From RUG572 sp964386385 (GTDB lineage: Bacteria; Verrucomicrobiota; Kiritimatiellia; RFP12; UBA1067), in contig CAYLRN010000006.1 in the NCBI GenBank assembly GCA_964386385.1, positions 1 to 64,000 on the forward strand: a stretch of DNA of 64,000 nt. The letters run 5' to 3'. Positions within the stretch are counted from its first letter, which is position 1. Every line of letters starts with the position of its first letter. This document shows, piece by piece, positions 32,956 through 41,900 of this stretch. The translations under genes were made by a program, and so were the position numbers. Below the pieces are notes generated by a model. That model did not search any database. It saw nothing but the letters and a program-made list of their open reading frames with translations, and was not told the origin of the DNA.

Positions 32956-33684
32956 TCATCTGCGAAAGAACGCGGCCGCGACGGAAAAGGCGCTCACGAC
33001 GTTAAGGGAGTTCTTGAGACCGTGCGAACGGATCTCAAGCGTTTCGTCGACCATGGCGACGACGTCCGGATCGAGTCCGAAGCGCTCGTTGCCAAGAAGA
33101 AGTGCGCATGGAAAGACGGGCGTGAAGCGCGCGACGTCCGTCGCGCCGTCCACGGTCTCAAGCGCGTAGATGCGCCTGCCCTCGGCGCGGAGGCGGTCGA
33201 TCGCGTCGCGTACGTCGCCAATGCGCTCCCAGGGGGTCGTCTCGTCCGCACCGAGCGCGGTCTTCCTGACCTGCGGGTTCTCGGGCGTGGGCGTGTAGCC
33301 GCAGAGAATCAGACGCTCCGCGCCGAAGAAGTCTGCGGTGCGGAAGATTCCGCCCATGTTGAAAGCGCTGCGGACGTTGTCGGCGATGACGACGAACGCC
33401 GCCCTGTCGACGTGTCCGGGGGCGTCCGACGTGCGGATGCCCATGTCGGCGTCCGTCACCTTCGCGCGCTTGTCCACGCGCTCGAGTGGCACGAGCGCGG
33501 CCTGAACGGAGCGTTCCGACGCGCCCGGCTGGAGGAGGTGCGCGATTGCGAGAAGGCGCTTCGATTCGGCGGTGCGCAGAAAGTCGAACGCCGCACTGCG
33601 CGCGGCTTCGTCGCCTGGGCTTGCCGCGGCCGCGCCGACGAGGCGGTACGCCTCCTTCCACTCCGCCGTCGAAAGGTCGACCAT
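32956..33684 (-). CDS. SpoU/TrmH-family RNA methyltransferase
   Basis: The product has 242 residues. The three knot-forming motifs are present: NMGGIFRTADFFGAE (motif 1), LLLGNERFGLDPD (motif 2) and SLNVVSAFSVAAA (motif 3). The enzyme should 2'-O-methylate a ribose in rRNA or tRNA using SAM. The N-terminal 80 residues are helical and could recognise RNA. It starts 2 bases after the panC stop, so the two are co-translated or tightly co-expressed. The target nucleotide cannot be predicted. Confidence 0.88.
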   Translation of the reverse strand: MVDLSTAEWKEAYRLVGAAAASPGDEAARSAAFDFLRTAESKRLLAIAHLLQPGASERSVQAALVPLERVDKRAKVTDADMGIRTSDAPGHVDRAAFVVIADNVRSAFNMGGIFRTADFFGAERLILCGYTPTPENPQVRKTALGADETTPWERIGDVRDAIDRLRAEGRRIYALETVDGATDVARFTPVFPCALLLGNERFGLDPDVVAMVDETLEIRSHGLKNSLNVVSAFSVAAAFFRR

Positions 33685-33686
33685 GG

Positions 33687-34529
33687 CTACATCACCATGT
33701 TGTCTATGAGCCGCGTCCTGCCGCAGTAGACGGCGAGAAGGACGACCGCGCCCTTCTCAAGCGTCTTCACCGGCTCAAGCGTCTCCGCGCAGACGGCCTC
33801 GACGTAGTCGACCTTCAGCCCCGCCTTTTCAAGGCGGCGGACGATCTTCGCCTTTTCGGCTGTCCACCGGACGTTGCCCTTCTCCGCAACGTCCGCGCGG
33901 GCGGCGAGAAGCGACTGCGAGAGCGCAAGCGCGCGGACGCGCTCGTCGCCGGAAAGATACGTGTTGCGCGAACTGCGGGCAAGTCCCGTCGGCTCGCGGA
34001 CAATCGGCGCAACGACGACGTCGAGGTCGAAGTTCAAGTCGCGCACCATTCGGCGGATGACCGCCGCCTGCTGGAAGTCCTTCTGCCCGAAGACGGCGAA
34101 ATGCGGATGCACAAGATTGAACAGTTTCGCGACGACCGTGCAGACGCCGCGGAAGTGGCCGGGCCGGCGGGCGCCGCAGAGGCCTGACGAAAGTGCCTCC
34201 TCGTTCACGTAGACCGAATGCGCGTCGAGGTACATGTTCTCCGGCGTGGGAAAGAAGACGGCAGTGGCGCCGGCGTCGCGGCACTTCGCCAAATCCGCCT
34301 TCTCGTCGCGGGGGTACTTCGCGTAGTCCTCGTTCGGCCCGAACTGCACGGGGTTGACGAACACGCTGACGACTATTTCGTCTGCACCCCTTCTCTTCGC
34401 CGTATCGATCAGCGAGAGATGTCCCTCGTGCAGATATCCCATCGTGGGGACGAGCGCGACCTTGCGCCCCTCCATCCTGCGCGCGGCGCACCACTTCTGG
34501 AGCTTTGCCGGTTCCTTGAAAGTCTTCAT
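33687..34529 (-). CDS. panC: Pantothenate synthetase
   Basis: This 280-residue cytoplasmic enzyme joins pantoate and beta-alanine with ATP to form pantothenate. The nucleotidyltransferase signature PTMGYLHEGHLSLI holds the HxGH-type motif at about residues 35-38. Other landmarks are NPVQFGPNEDYAKYPR, FGQKDFQQ and ARSSRNTYLS (KMSKS-like region). The ATG overlaps the stop of the GH28-like gene as ATGA, so translation is coupled to an unrelated secreted protein. No panB or panD is adjacent. Confidence 0.95.
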   Translation of the reverse strand: MKTFKEPAKLQKWCAARRMEGRKVALVPTMGYLHEGHLSLIDTAKRRGADEIVVSVFVNPVQFGPNEDYAKYPRDEKADLAKCRDAGATAVFFPTPENMYLDAHSVYVNEEALSSGLCGARRPGHFRGVCTVVAKLFNLVHPHFAVFGQKDFQQAAVIRRMVRDLNFDLDVVVAPIVREPTGLARSSRNTYLSGDERVRALALSQSLLAARADVAEKGNVRWTAEKAKIVRRLEKAGLKVDYVEAVCAETLEPVKTLEKGAVVLLAVYCGRTRLIDNMVM

Positions 34530-35929
34530 TTTCTACATTCCTCCGGAATGTTCAGTCCGCGGACGTTGCGGACATCGCCGCGGACGCCGATCGGCACCGG
34601 CAGATTGTCGATGTTCTCGAACGACACGTCCTCCACGCGGTGGTCGGGGTCGACGGAATGCAGCCAGATGCCGTATGCGCCGAGCGGACGCTTCGCCGGG
34701 AAGTGTATGTTGCGGAAGCGGATGTTGCGGGCGTGTCCGCCCTCCTTGTGCGGCTCCTTGCCGTAGCGGCAGATCGGAGTGCGGAGGCAGAGGAAGAGGT
34801 CCTGCACCTGCGGCATGTCGAAGCGGAAGTCCTCGAAAAGCATATCCTCGAAGACGACGTTGTTGGAGGGCTGGATGGCGATCGTGTTCTCCGACCAGTA
34901 GTCGTCCGGGGCCTTGTCGTTGTCGATTGCCTGATGGAGGACGTCGATGTTGCGGTAGACGTGGCGACGGAACGGAAAGGCGGGGCCGTCGCACTCGTAG
35001 CCGACGCGGATTATGTTCGCGACGTCCGTCCAGAACGTGCAGTTCTCCACGAGCAGGTCTTCGCACCAGAACTTCGCGGCCACGCAGTCGTCCTGCGAGC
35101 GGACGAAGGTGTTGCGAATCGTCACGCGGCGGGAATGGCAGACGTCGATGCCGTCGTCGTTAAGGACGCGTCCGTTGAGGATTTTGATGTTGTCGATCAG
35201 CGCGTCCTCGCAGCGGTTCAGGACGAGCGTCCACGTCCAGCCGCTCATTATGACGACGTCCTTGATCGAGACGTTCTTTCCGCCGACCGCGAACATCCAG
35301 CCGGCCGGGCCCTTGCACCACGCCCATGGGGCGCCGGAGACGATGCCGCGGCCGCGGACCTTCACGTTGTCGCCGTGCACCCACACCGCGCCCTCGACGA
35401 GCGCACCGGGGGCGAGGTAGAGCGTCTGGTTCGCCGTCACGCTCAGCGGCTTGTCGAGGCGGTGGCGTCCGGGGCCGAAATAGAGGACGTTCGGGTCGCC
35501 CTGCTTCGGCGCGTCCGTCTCCGGCGCGTTCGCGGAGAGGACGAGCGCGCGATGGCGCTTCTGCGGTTCGACTACGAGGTTGAACGGCGGCTTCGCCTTG
35601 AAGACGATCGTGTGGTCGTCCTTGACGGTCTTCTGGACGCCCATGCGCTTGGGCAGGATCCACGCCCAACGCAACGGCGTCGAACCGCGCACTTCAATCG
35701 TCACCTCCTCGTCGGCGTCGAAGAACGCGGCGTAGTAGGGATGCGCGTTGTCGCCCTTAAGGCAGTGCGACGGCTTCGGGATTCCGATCACGTCGACGGG
35801 GCGGCCGTTCACCTTGACGGAGTACTCGCCGTCGGAGGCGAGAGCGGCGTCCGGCTGAGACCACGTCACGACCTTCGCGCCGCAGACAGCCGCGGCGGCC
35901 GAGGCGATTGCAAGGACAATGGCTTTCAT
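34526..35929 (-). CDS. Secreted right-handed beta-helix, GH28-like glycoside hydrolase
   Basis: The product has 467 residues with a signal peptide (MKAIVLAIASAAAAVCGA); AAGGAG stands 6 bases upstream of ATG 35929. After an N-terminal beta domain (about residues 20-130) comes a parallel beta-helix. Its polygalacturonase-like signatures are NDDGIDVCHSRRVTIRN and FVRSQDDCVAAK, which supply the paired aspartates of GH28/GH49-type active sites. It probably hydrolyses an acidic or alpha-linked polysaccharide outside the cytoplasm. It lies 41 bases after the outer-membrane barrel gene and overlaps panC by ATGA. Family-level assignment is moderate; the substrate is unknown. Confidence 0.82.
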   Translation of the reverse strand: MKAIVLAIASAAAAVCGAKVVTWSQPDAALASDGEYSVKVNGRPVDVIGIPKPSHCLKGDNAHPYYAAFFDADEEVTIEVRGSTPLRWAWILPKRMGVQKTVKDDHTIVFKAKPPFNLVVEPQKRHRALVLSANAPETDAPKQGDPNVLYFGPGRHRLDKPLSVTANQTLYLAPGALVEGAVWVHGDNVKVRGRGIVSGAPWAWCKGPAGWMFAVGGKNVSIKDVVIMSGWTWTLVLNRCEDALIDNIKILNGRVLNDDGIDVCHSRRVTIRNTFVRSQDDCVAAKFWCEDLLVENCTFWTDVANIIRVGYECDGPAFPFRRHVYRNIDVLHQAIDNDKAPDDYWSENTIAIQPSNNVVFEDMLFEDFRFDMPQVQDLFLCLRTPICRYGKEPHKEGGHARNIRFRNIHFPAKRPLGAYGIWLHSVDPDHRVEDVSFENIDNLPVPIGVRGDVRNVRGLNIPEECRK

Positions 35930-35970
35930 CTGCTCTCCTTCGATTTGCGCGGCCCGGCGGCCGCATTCGG

Positions 35971-36828
35971 TTAGAAATTCGCGATGAAGTGGACGCCGCC
36001 GCGCAGGATGCCCGCGTTGTAGGCGTCGTTCAAGTCGTAATTGCTGTGGCGCACCTGACGGCTGAGGTTGTAGATGTACGACAGGCTGCCGCCGACCTTG
36101 AGCCACTTGGTGAGCCTGTAGTAGAGCGCGACGTCGTTGTGGAAGTAGTTGAACGCCGGGCCGTTGATCTCGCCCTTCGTGTAGTTGTCCATGTACGGGC
36201 CGTTGGCGACGCCGAACCCGCCGCCGACGTTGAGCGAGAGCTCCTTCGTCAGCTCGAACGAGTGCGAGAAGTCGAAGTCGAAGAAGAGGCAGTTCTCCGC
36301 GTTGTGGCTGTTCGTGTCGTAGTCCCACCAGACGTACACCTTCGGCGTGAGATACGGATTGCGCCAGCGCACCCCGGCGAAGAGCTCGTCCGTATCGCGC
36401 ATTCCGGAGGCGTGGCGGTTGGGGTACTGGTAGCCGATGTGGCCGACCTCGAAGTCGAATTTCTCGAAGAGCGTCTTGCTGTAGCTGACCGTTTCGTCGA
36501 CGATGCTCATGCCGCCGAAGCGGTGGGGCGGGCGGTGTCCGTTGATGTAGAAGTCCGCCCAGACGCGGGCCTTGAGCCGGCCGTACTCCGCGTCGTCGCC
36601 GAGGTCGACGTAGACGTCCTGCGCAGGCTGCCACACGGGGCGGTCGCAGATGATGCGACCGCGCCAGACGTACGCGGAGTAGAAATGCAGCTCGGTCTGG
36701 AAACTGAAATACCGCGCAAGGAAAAACGGATCGTCGTCGATCTCCTCGACCATCTGGCGGCCGTCGTCCGCCCTCGTCGCGAACGCCGCCATGGCGCACG
36801 CCGCAAACACGCAAAATGCCTTCTTCAT
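35971..36828 (-). CDS. Outer-membrane beta-barrel protein
   Basis: The product has 285 residues. It begins MKKAFCVFAACAMAAFAT, a signal peptide, and continues with alternating amphipathic strands (RLKARVWADFYINGH, NPYLTPKVYVWWDYDTNSH, LKVGGSLSYIYNLS). It ends in phenylalanine (GGVHFIANF), the usual BamA recognition signature. No porin family was recognised. It is the first gene of the run that continues with the GH28-like enzyme, so a role in uptake of the released sugars is plausible but not shown. The promoter at 36868-36876 lies about 40 bases upstream. Confidence 0.82.
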   Translation of the reverse strand: MKKAFCVFAACAMAAFATRADDGRQMVEEIDDDPFFLARYFSFQTELHFYSAYVWRGRIICDRPVWQPAQDVYVDLGDDAEYGRLKARVWADFYINGHRPPHRFGGMSIVDETVSYSKTLFEKFDFEVGHIGYQYPNRHASGMRDTDELFAGVRWRNPYLTPKVYVWWDYDTNSHNAENCLFFDFDFSHSFELTKELSLNVGGGFGVANGPYMDNYTKGEINGPAFNYFHNDVALYYRLTKWLKVGGSLSYIYNLSRQVRHSNYDLNDAYNAGILRGGVHFIANF

Positions 36829-36867
36829 CAGACGCTGTACCCTTCTCTGTGTGGTTGAAACACGGAC

Positions 36868-36876
36868 ATTATACCA
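36868..36876 (-). promoter_or_regulatory. Extended -10 promoter of the barrel-GH28-panC run
   Basis: The minus strand reads TGG-TATAAT (TATAAT at 36868-36873), giving a predicted leader of about 33 bases before ATG 36828. Confidence 0.7.
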
Positions 36877-36904
36877 CGCCCGGCAATGCCCGCGAAAGAC
36901 GAAA

Positions 36905-37309
36905 TCACTCCAGTTCGCGCATGATGGCGGCGGGCGGCGGGCGGATTGGCTGGATGCGGTCGGGCGCGAAGTCCGCGTCCACCGCGCCACGGCTGCGCAC
37001 GACGAAGTCGATCGGCAGGCAGAGCGTATCCCAGAGCGGATAGAACACCGAACCCTCAAGCGCGTAGACGCACATCCCGGCCGGATAGCCTATGCAAGGT
37101 CCCACGACGAACTCGCCGAGGCTGTAGTGTGCGAACCATACGCCCACCGACGCCGGCCAGGTGTCCTGCTGCGCCGGCTCCCAGAATAGCCGCGTGGCGC
37201 GGTAGTACTCGCCCGTGCGCGGCTCCGGGACGAGACACCCCGCCAGAGCGCACGAGAGGGCCGCCGCAAGGCCGCGGAACGCCACGCCCCTGGGCATCAG
37301 CGTCCCCAT
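36905..37309 (-). CDS. Small YceK/YidQ-like lipoprotein
   Basis: The product has 134 residues. A lipobox LAGC follows a short signal sequence (MGTLMPRGVAFRGLAAALSC), so the mature protein should be lipid-anchored. The segment GSVFYPLWDTLCLPIDFVV resembles the YceK/YidQ (DUF1375) signature in which a short helix precedes DTLxLPxD. Function in that family is unknown. The start lies 7 bases after the symporter stop, implying co-transcription. ATG 37309 is preferred to upstream starts that overlap the symporter gene. Confidence 0.7.
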   Translation of the reverse strand: MGTLMPRGVAFRGLAAALSCALAGCLVPEPRTGEYYRATRLFWEPAQQDTWPASVGVWFAHYSLGEFVVGPCIGYPAGMCVYALEGSVFYPLWDTLCLPIDFVVRSRGAVDADFAPDRIQPIRPPPAAIMRELE

Positions 37310-37316
37310 CCGCGCC

Positions 37317-38888
37317 CTAGAGCCGTCCGTCCGCCTCATAGCACCTGAAGATCGCATCCACCTTTTCGCGCGGCGGCCTTGGCGACACGAGGCTGACGAG
37401 CGGGACGACGGCGAACCCGCCCAGCATCGCCAGGGCGCCGCAGTCTATCGGATTGATCGGATTGCCCAGCATCATGTTCGCGACGGTGAGGCCCACGCCC
37501 CACGCGAAGCAGGCCCACACCGACGCCTTCGTGACGCCCTTCCAGTAGAGCCCCAGCATGAACGGCGCCAGGAACGCTCCCGCGAGGGCTCCCCATGAAA
37601 TGCCCATCAGCTGCGCGATGAAGTTCGGCGGGTTGAGCGCGATGAGCAGGGATATGACGATGAAGAAGACAATCAAAACGCGCATCACGACGACTTTGCG
37701 CCGCTCGACCTTCAGGGCGACGGAGTCGTCTATCTGCCCGTTGTCCACTTCGCGCTCCTGCGACTTCCTGTCGCGGTAGATGAGGTCGAGCGTCATCGTG
37801 GACGACGACGTGAGCACCAGCGAGGCGAGAGTGGACATCGACGCCGAGAGCACCAGCAGCATCACAAGCGCGATCAGAGCCTCCGGCAGTGACTCGAGCA
37901 TCTTCGGCACAATGCTGTCGAACGCGAAGCGCGTGCGCTCCGGGTCGTACGCGGACGGGACGAACAGCCGCCCGAATCCGCCGAGGAAGTAGCATCCGCC
38001 CGAGACGACGAGCGCGAAGACCGTCGATATCACCGTCCCGCGGCGGATTGCGGATTCGTCCGCGACTGAATAGAACTTGCCGACCATCTGCGGCAGCCCC
38101 CACGTGCCAAGCGAGGTGAGGACGACAACGCCTAGGAGGCTGAACGGGGCCGGTCCGAACCACGACGCGAAGTCGCCCGCCTTGAACGCGGAGTACAGCG
38201 CGCCGCCATGCGCCAGGTCGTCCGCGTTGGGCGCCGCGGCGGCAAGCCTCTCGACCGCCGAGAAAAGCCCGCCCTGGTGGTTGAGGACGACGGCCACGAC
38301 CGCGCCGATCCCCAGCAGCATCACGATTCCCTGGATGAAGTCGTTTATCGCCGTCGCCTTGTATCCGCCCAGTATCACGTAGACGGCGGTGAGCGCTGCC
38401 ATCGACGCGGCGCACCAGGAGTACGGCACGTTGAAGCCCATCTCGAAGAGCTTTGAGATGCCCATGTACACGCCGGCGGTGTACGGAATCAGGAAGACGA
38501 ACGCGATTATGGAGGCGACGACGCGCAACCACTCTGAATCGAAGCGCGTCCCGAAGAAGTCCGGCATCGTGCGGCTCTGGATCTGCCGCGTCATGAGGCG
38601 CGTCCGCCGTCCGAGCGCGAGCCAGGCGAGGAGCGAGCCGATGATCGCGTTGCCTATGCCGATCCACGACGCGGACAGCCCGTACTTCCATCCGAACTGC
38701 CCGGCGTAGCCCACGAACACCACCGCCGAGAAATAGCTCGTGCCGTACGCGAACGCGGTGAGCCACGGGCCGACGTTGCGCCCGCCAAGGACGAATCCGT
38801 CCACGGACTCCGCGTGCCGCCGGCTGTAGACGCCGACGCCCACCATCAGTATCAGGAACAATGCCGTCAGAACTATCTTGATTGTCAT
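37317..38888 (-). CDS. Solute:sodium symporter family transporter
   Basis: This 523-residue inner-membrane protein has about 13 hydrophobic segments. Family motifs include GGRNVGPWLTAFAYGTSYFS and GWKYGLSASWIGIGNAI near the N-terminus and LVLSASMSTLASLVLTSSS in the middle, which carries the sodium-site serines. SSS members import sugars, amino acids or other organic solutes with sodium. Glycosidases nearby make a sugar or uronate plausible, but the substrate is not readable. ATG 38888 stands only ten bases from the TATAAT box at 38899-38904, so the leader is at most about 3 bases. Confidence 0.9.
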   Translation of the reverse strand: MTIKIVLTALFLILMVGVGVYSRRHAESVDGFVLGGRNVGPWLTAFAYGTSYFSAVVFVGYAGQFGWKYGLSASWIGIGNAIIGSLLAWLALGRRTRLMTRQIQSRTMPDFFGTRFDSEWLRVVASIIAFVFLIPYTAGVYMGISKLFEMGFNVPYSWCAASMAALTAVYVILGGYKATAINDFIQGIVMLLGIGAVVAVVLNHQGGLFSAVERLAAAAPNADDLAHGGALYSAFKAGDFASWFGPAPFSLLGVVVLTSLGTWGLPQMVGKFYSVADESAIRRGTVISTVFALVVSGGCYFLGGFGRLFVPSAYDPERTRFAFDSIVPKMLESLPEALIALVMLLVLSASMSTLASLVLTSSSTMTLDLIYRDRKSQEREVDNGQIDDSVALKVERRKVVVMRVLIVFFIVISLLIALNPPNFIAQLMGISWGALAGAFLAPFMLGLYWKGVTKASVWACFAWGVGLTVANMMLGNPINPIDCGALAMLGGFAVVPLVSLVSPRPPREKVDAIFRCYEADGRL

Positions 38889-38898
38889 AGCGGCGGAC

Positions 38899-38907
38899 AT
38901 TATACCA
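38899..38907 (-). promoter_or_regulatory. Extended -10 promoter, near-leaderless
   Basis: The minus strand reads TGG-TATAAT (TATAAT at 38899-38904). Ten bases separate it from the symporter ATG at 38888, the same spacing as at 7108. Confidence 0.7.
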
Positions 38908-38987
38908 AATGGCGGGCGAAGCGGCGTCTGCGAAGATTCGCCATGCGACCGAAAGAGAAGCGGCGACGGCTCTCGACCGCACAATGG

Positions 38988-41900
38988 CTAGCGGAGAATC
39001 AGCAGCGTCCCGGCGGGCGAGACGACAAGCGATATTCCGTTCGCCGTCCGGCGAAGGCTGACCGCGACGTTCGCCGTGCCGCTACGTACCACCGACACGT
39101 TCCAGTCGTCCAAGTTGCCCAGCCCTTCCGCCGACGTCGCCGTCAGAAGCGGATAGACGCCGTAGGCCACCGCGCCCTTCTCGGCGGCGACGTCGACCGT
39201 CCACGTCCCCGTCTCCGGCAGGACGAACGCGCCGTCGACGCGGAGGCTTCCGGCCGACGATCCGTCGAAGACGGTCGTGAACGACGCGACGGACAGCTTC
39301 TGCCACTCCGGCACGCGCAGGGTGAGCGAGTTCGCGTCAAAGAACGAAATCGAATCCATGCTCCACGTCGCCGGCTCCCCGGCAGACGGGCCGAACCACT
39401 TGCGCATCAGGTAGTTCTCGATCTGAGTCCGGCGCTCGACGGAATTCGTCTCCGCGAAGCAGACCATCTCGCCGACCTGCTGCCCGCCGACCTGATAGCC
39501 GTCGCGCCGCGCGAACGTCTGCACGTGGCGGACGACCCCCGTCGGCTGGAAACTGTAGACGTAGAACTCGTTCGTGACTGGCTTGAAGCGCGCGCTTTCC
39601 GCAAGTCCGTTCACGCCGACGTAGCCGTAGTACACGCGCCTCGTCGCCCATTCGCAGAGGAGTTCCCGGGAATTGCGGTAGAACGCAATCTGGTCAGAGT
39701 CCGCATCGTAGTAGTCGCCGCTCTCCTTCGTGTTCTGACACAGCTGGCCGAAAAGGCAGGGATAGCCCTTGTCAAGTTCGTTGTCCCCGTCAGGCCGGTG
39801 CAGTCCCTTGTCGCGCTGGACGACGTAGAACTCCCGCAGCGCAGTCCGCTCGCTCCATTCCATCGAAGCGGCGGAATTAGTCGGGACGTCGCGGTTGTAC
39901 CATTCGCCGAAGTCGACCACCGGCATTCGCCTGTCCGTCCCGTTTACGTCCGTCTCGCAGAGGAACGGACGCGCCGCCCCGCTTTTCTTGAGAATCGCGG
40001 AAGCGGAGACGCCGGAGGCGCGGACGTCGCGCCAGACGTCGACGGCGTTAGTGTCAGCCGCAAGGAAGTCCATCGTGTCGCCGCGCGTGGCGTCGACGTG
40101 GAACCAGGCGTTGGAGCAGACGTCGAAGTCCATCGCGACGTCGAGCGATCCGCCGCCGCGCATTTCGATTGCCCGGACGCGCGAAGTGACCATGTTCGTG
40201 ACGACCGTCGCGCCAGCGCCCACGTAGGCGAACGTGCCGTCAAGCGCGCCGACGACGCCCGAATAGACCACGGACGCGTCGTCCGCGCGAAGCGTCGTGT
40301 CGACCGCCGGCTTCGCCGTCATCCAGAGTCCCGCCGCGCATGGCGTCTGCGCGTCCTGCGGAGAGGACGTCCCCTTCCACTTCCGCAGGAGATACGCCTC
40401 CGTGTCGCGCCGCTCCTGCTCGGTGAGAAGGCGGTCGTAGTAGAGGACTTCGCCGATCTTGACGCCGCCGAGCTGCCACTTCTCCGAGCCGCGGTCGTTG
40501 CCGAAGGCGTTGATGCCGAGCTTGTGCGCAAGGCGGAATGAGACGACATGCACCTCATGGGCGGTGTTCGGGCAGTCGGTCGGGTCTATCGCGTGTCCGT
40601 CATAGCGCCAGTAGCCGCCGACCGTGCGGGAATGGCAGTAGGATTCGCGGACGAAGCAGTTCTTCGAGTGTCCGCCGGGGCCGGTGAACGTCGGATAGCC
40701 CTGCGAACTGACCGTCGCCGCGTCGTCGTGGGTCTTGAAGTAGACGAGCCAGCCCTCGCGCATGTCGGAATGGTGGCTTTCCTGCTTCGCGCCGTCCTTG
40801 TAGAGCCATAGGCTCGACGTGTCGCCAAGGTCGGAGAGAGCCTGGCTTCCGTGGACGTACGTGCCAAGGTCCACCATGCCGCGGCCGTCCGCCGCCGCGG
40901 CGTCGAACGTTGGATGCGCAAGGTACGCCTTCGTTGAATTCGTCAGGGCGCTCATGACGTTCGGACGCGCCAGGGCGAGAGCCTGTCCGTAGTGGTTCGT
41001 GCCGCCACGGCGGTCGTTCCACTTCTCGATGGAGGAGCCGTCCTCCGCCATCGTGAACGAACTCGTCTCCGTCGCGTCGAACCAGCAGAACGGGTCGGCG
41101 GCGGGCCGCGGCGCCTCCGTCTTCTCCACCGGGTCGACAAAGCGCACGTCGCCCTCCTCTACTTCGATGCGCGCGGAAGACGCATTGGGCGCAACGCGGT
41201 TGAGGACGAGCGTGCCAGGTCCGCGCTTCACGATGCGCCGCGCGCCCTCGGCCAGCTTGAGCTCGCGCACGGAGACAATGCCCTCCTCGACGTCCAGCAC
41301 GGCGTTCGTCGTGTCGAACCACACGGCGCCGTAGTCCCACGGCATCGCCTCCGCCGCCGGCAGCCACTTGCGCATGAGCGCAGCGTTGTTCTGACGACGC
41401 TGGGCGGTCGTGAGCGCGTTCGTGTAGAGGACGATTTCGGCAATCTGGATGCCGCCGTTGCGGCAGTCCGTCCCGGCGCCGGCGATCCAATGGACGGGCG
41501 CCGCGTTCGTGAAGCAGGCGTTCAGCCCGGCGGAGACGACGGTGAGCCGGCGCGTGTAGTCGTCAGGCGCGTCCGCCGGCTCGGCGCGGTCGTTCACGCG
41601 GACTTCGCCCGTGCGGAGCGGCATCTGGCAGAAGTGGCTGTTGCAGAAGAGCGTCCCGGCGCCGACGCGCAGATACATGCGCTCGTCCTCGCGCAGAGTG
41701 CAGCCGACGAACTGCGGATGCGTCGTACCCCCTTCCTTGTCGCGGAAGACGACGAAGAGCTCGCGGACGTCCGAAAGCCGCTGCGAGAGGGACATGGAGG
41801 CCGTCTGCCCCAGAACGGGGTCGTTCACGCCGCCGCCGGTGTCGGAGTCGGCGTACTTTCCGAAGTCAACGACGGGACGGCCGGTCGCGGCGTCGGCAGC

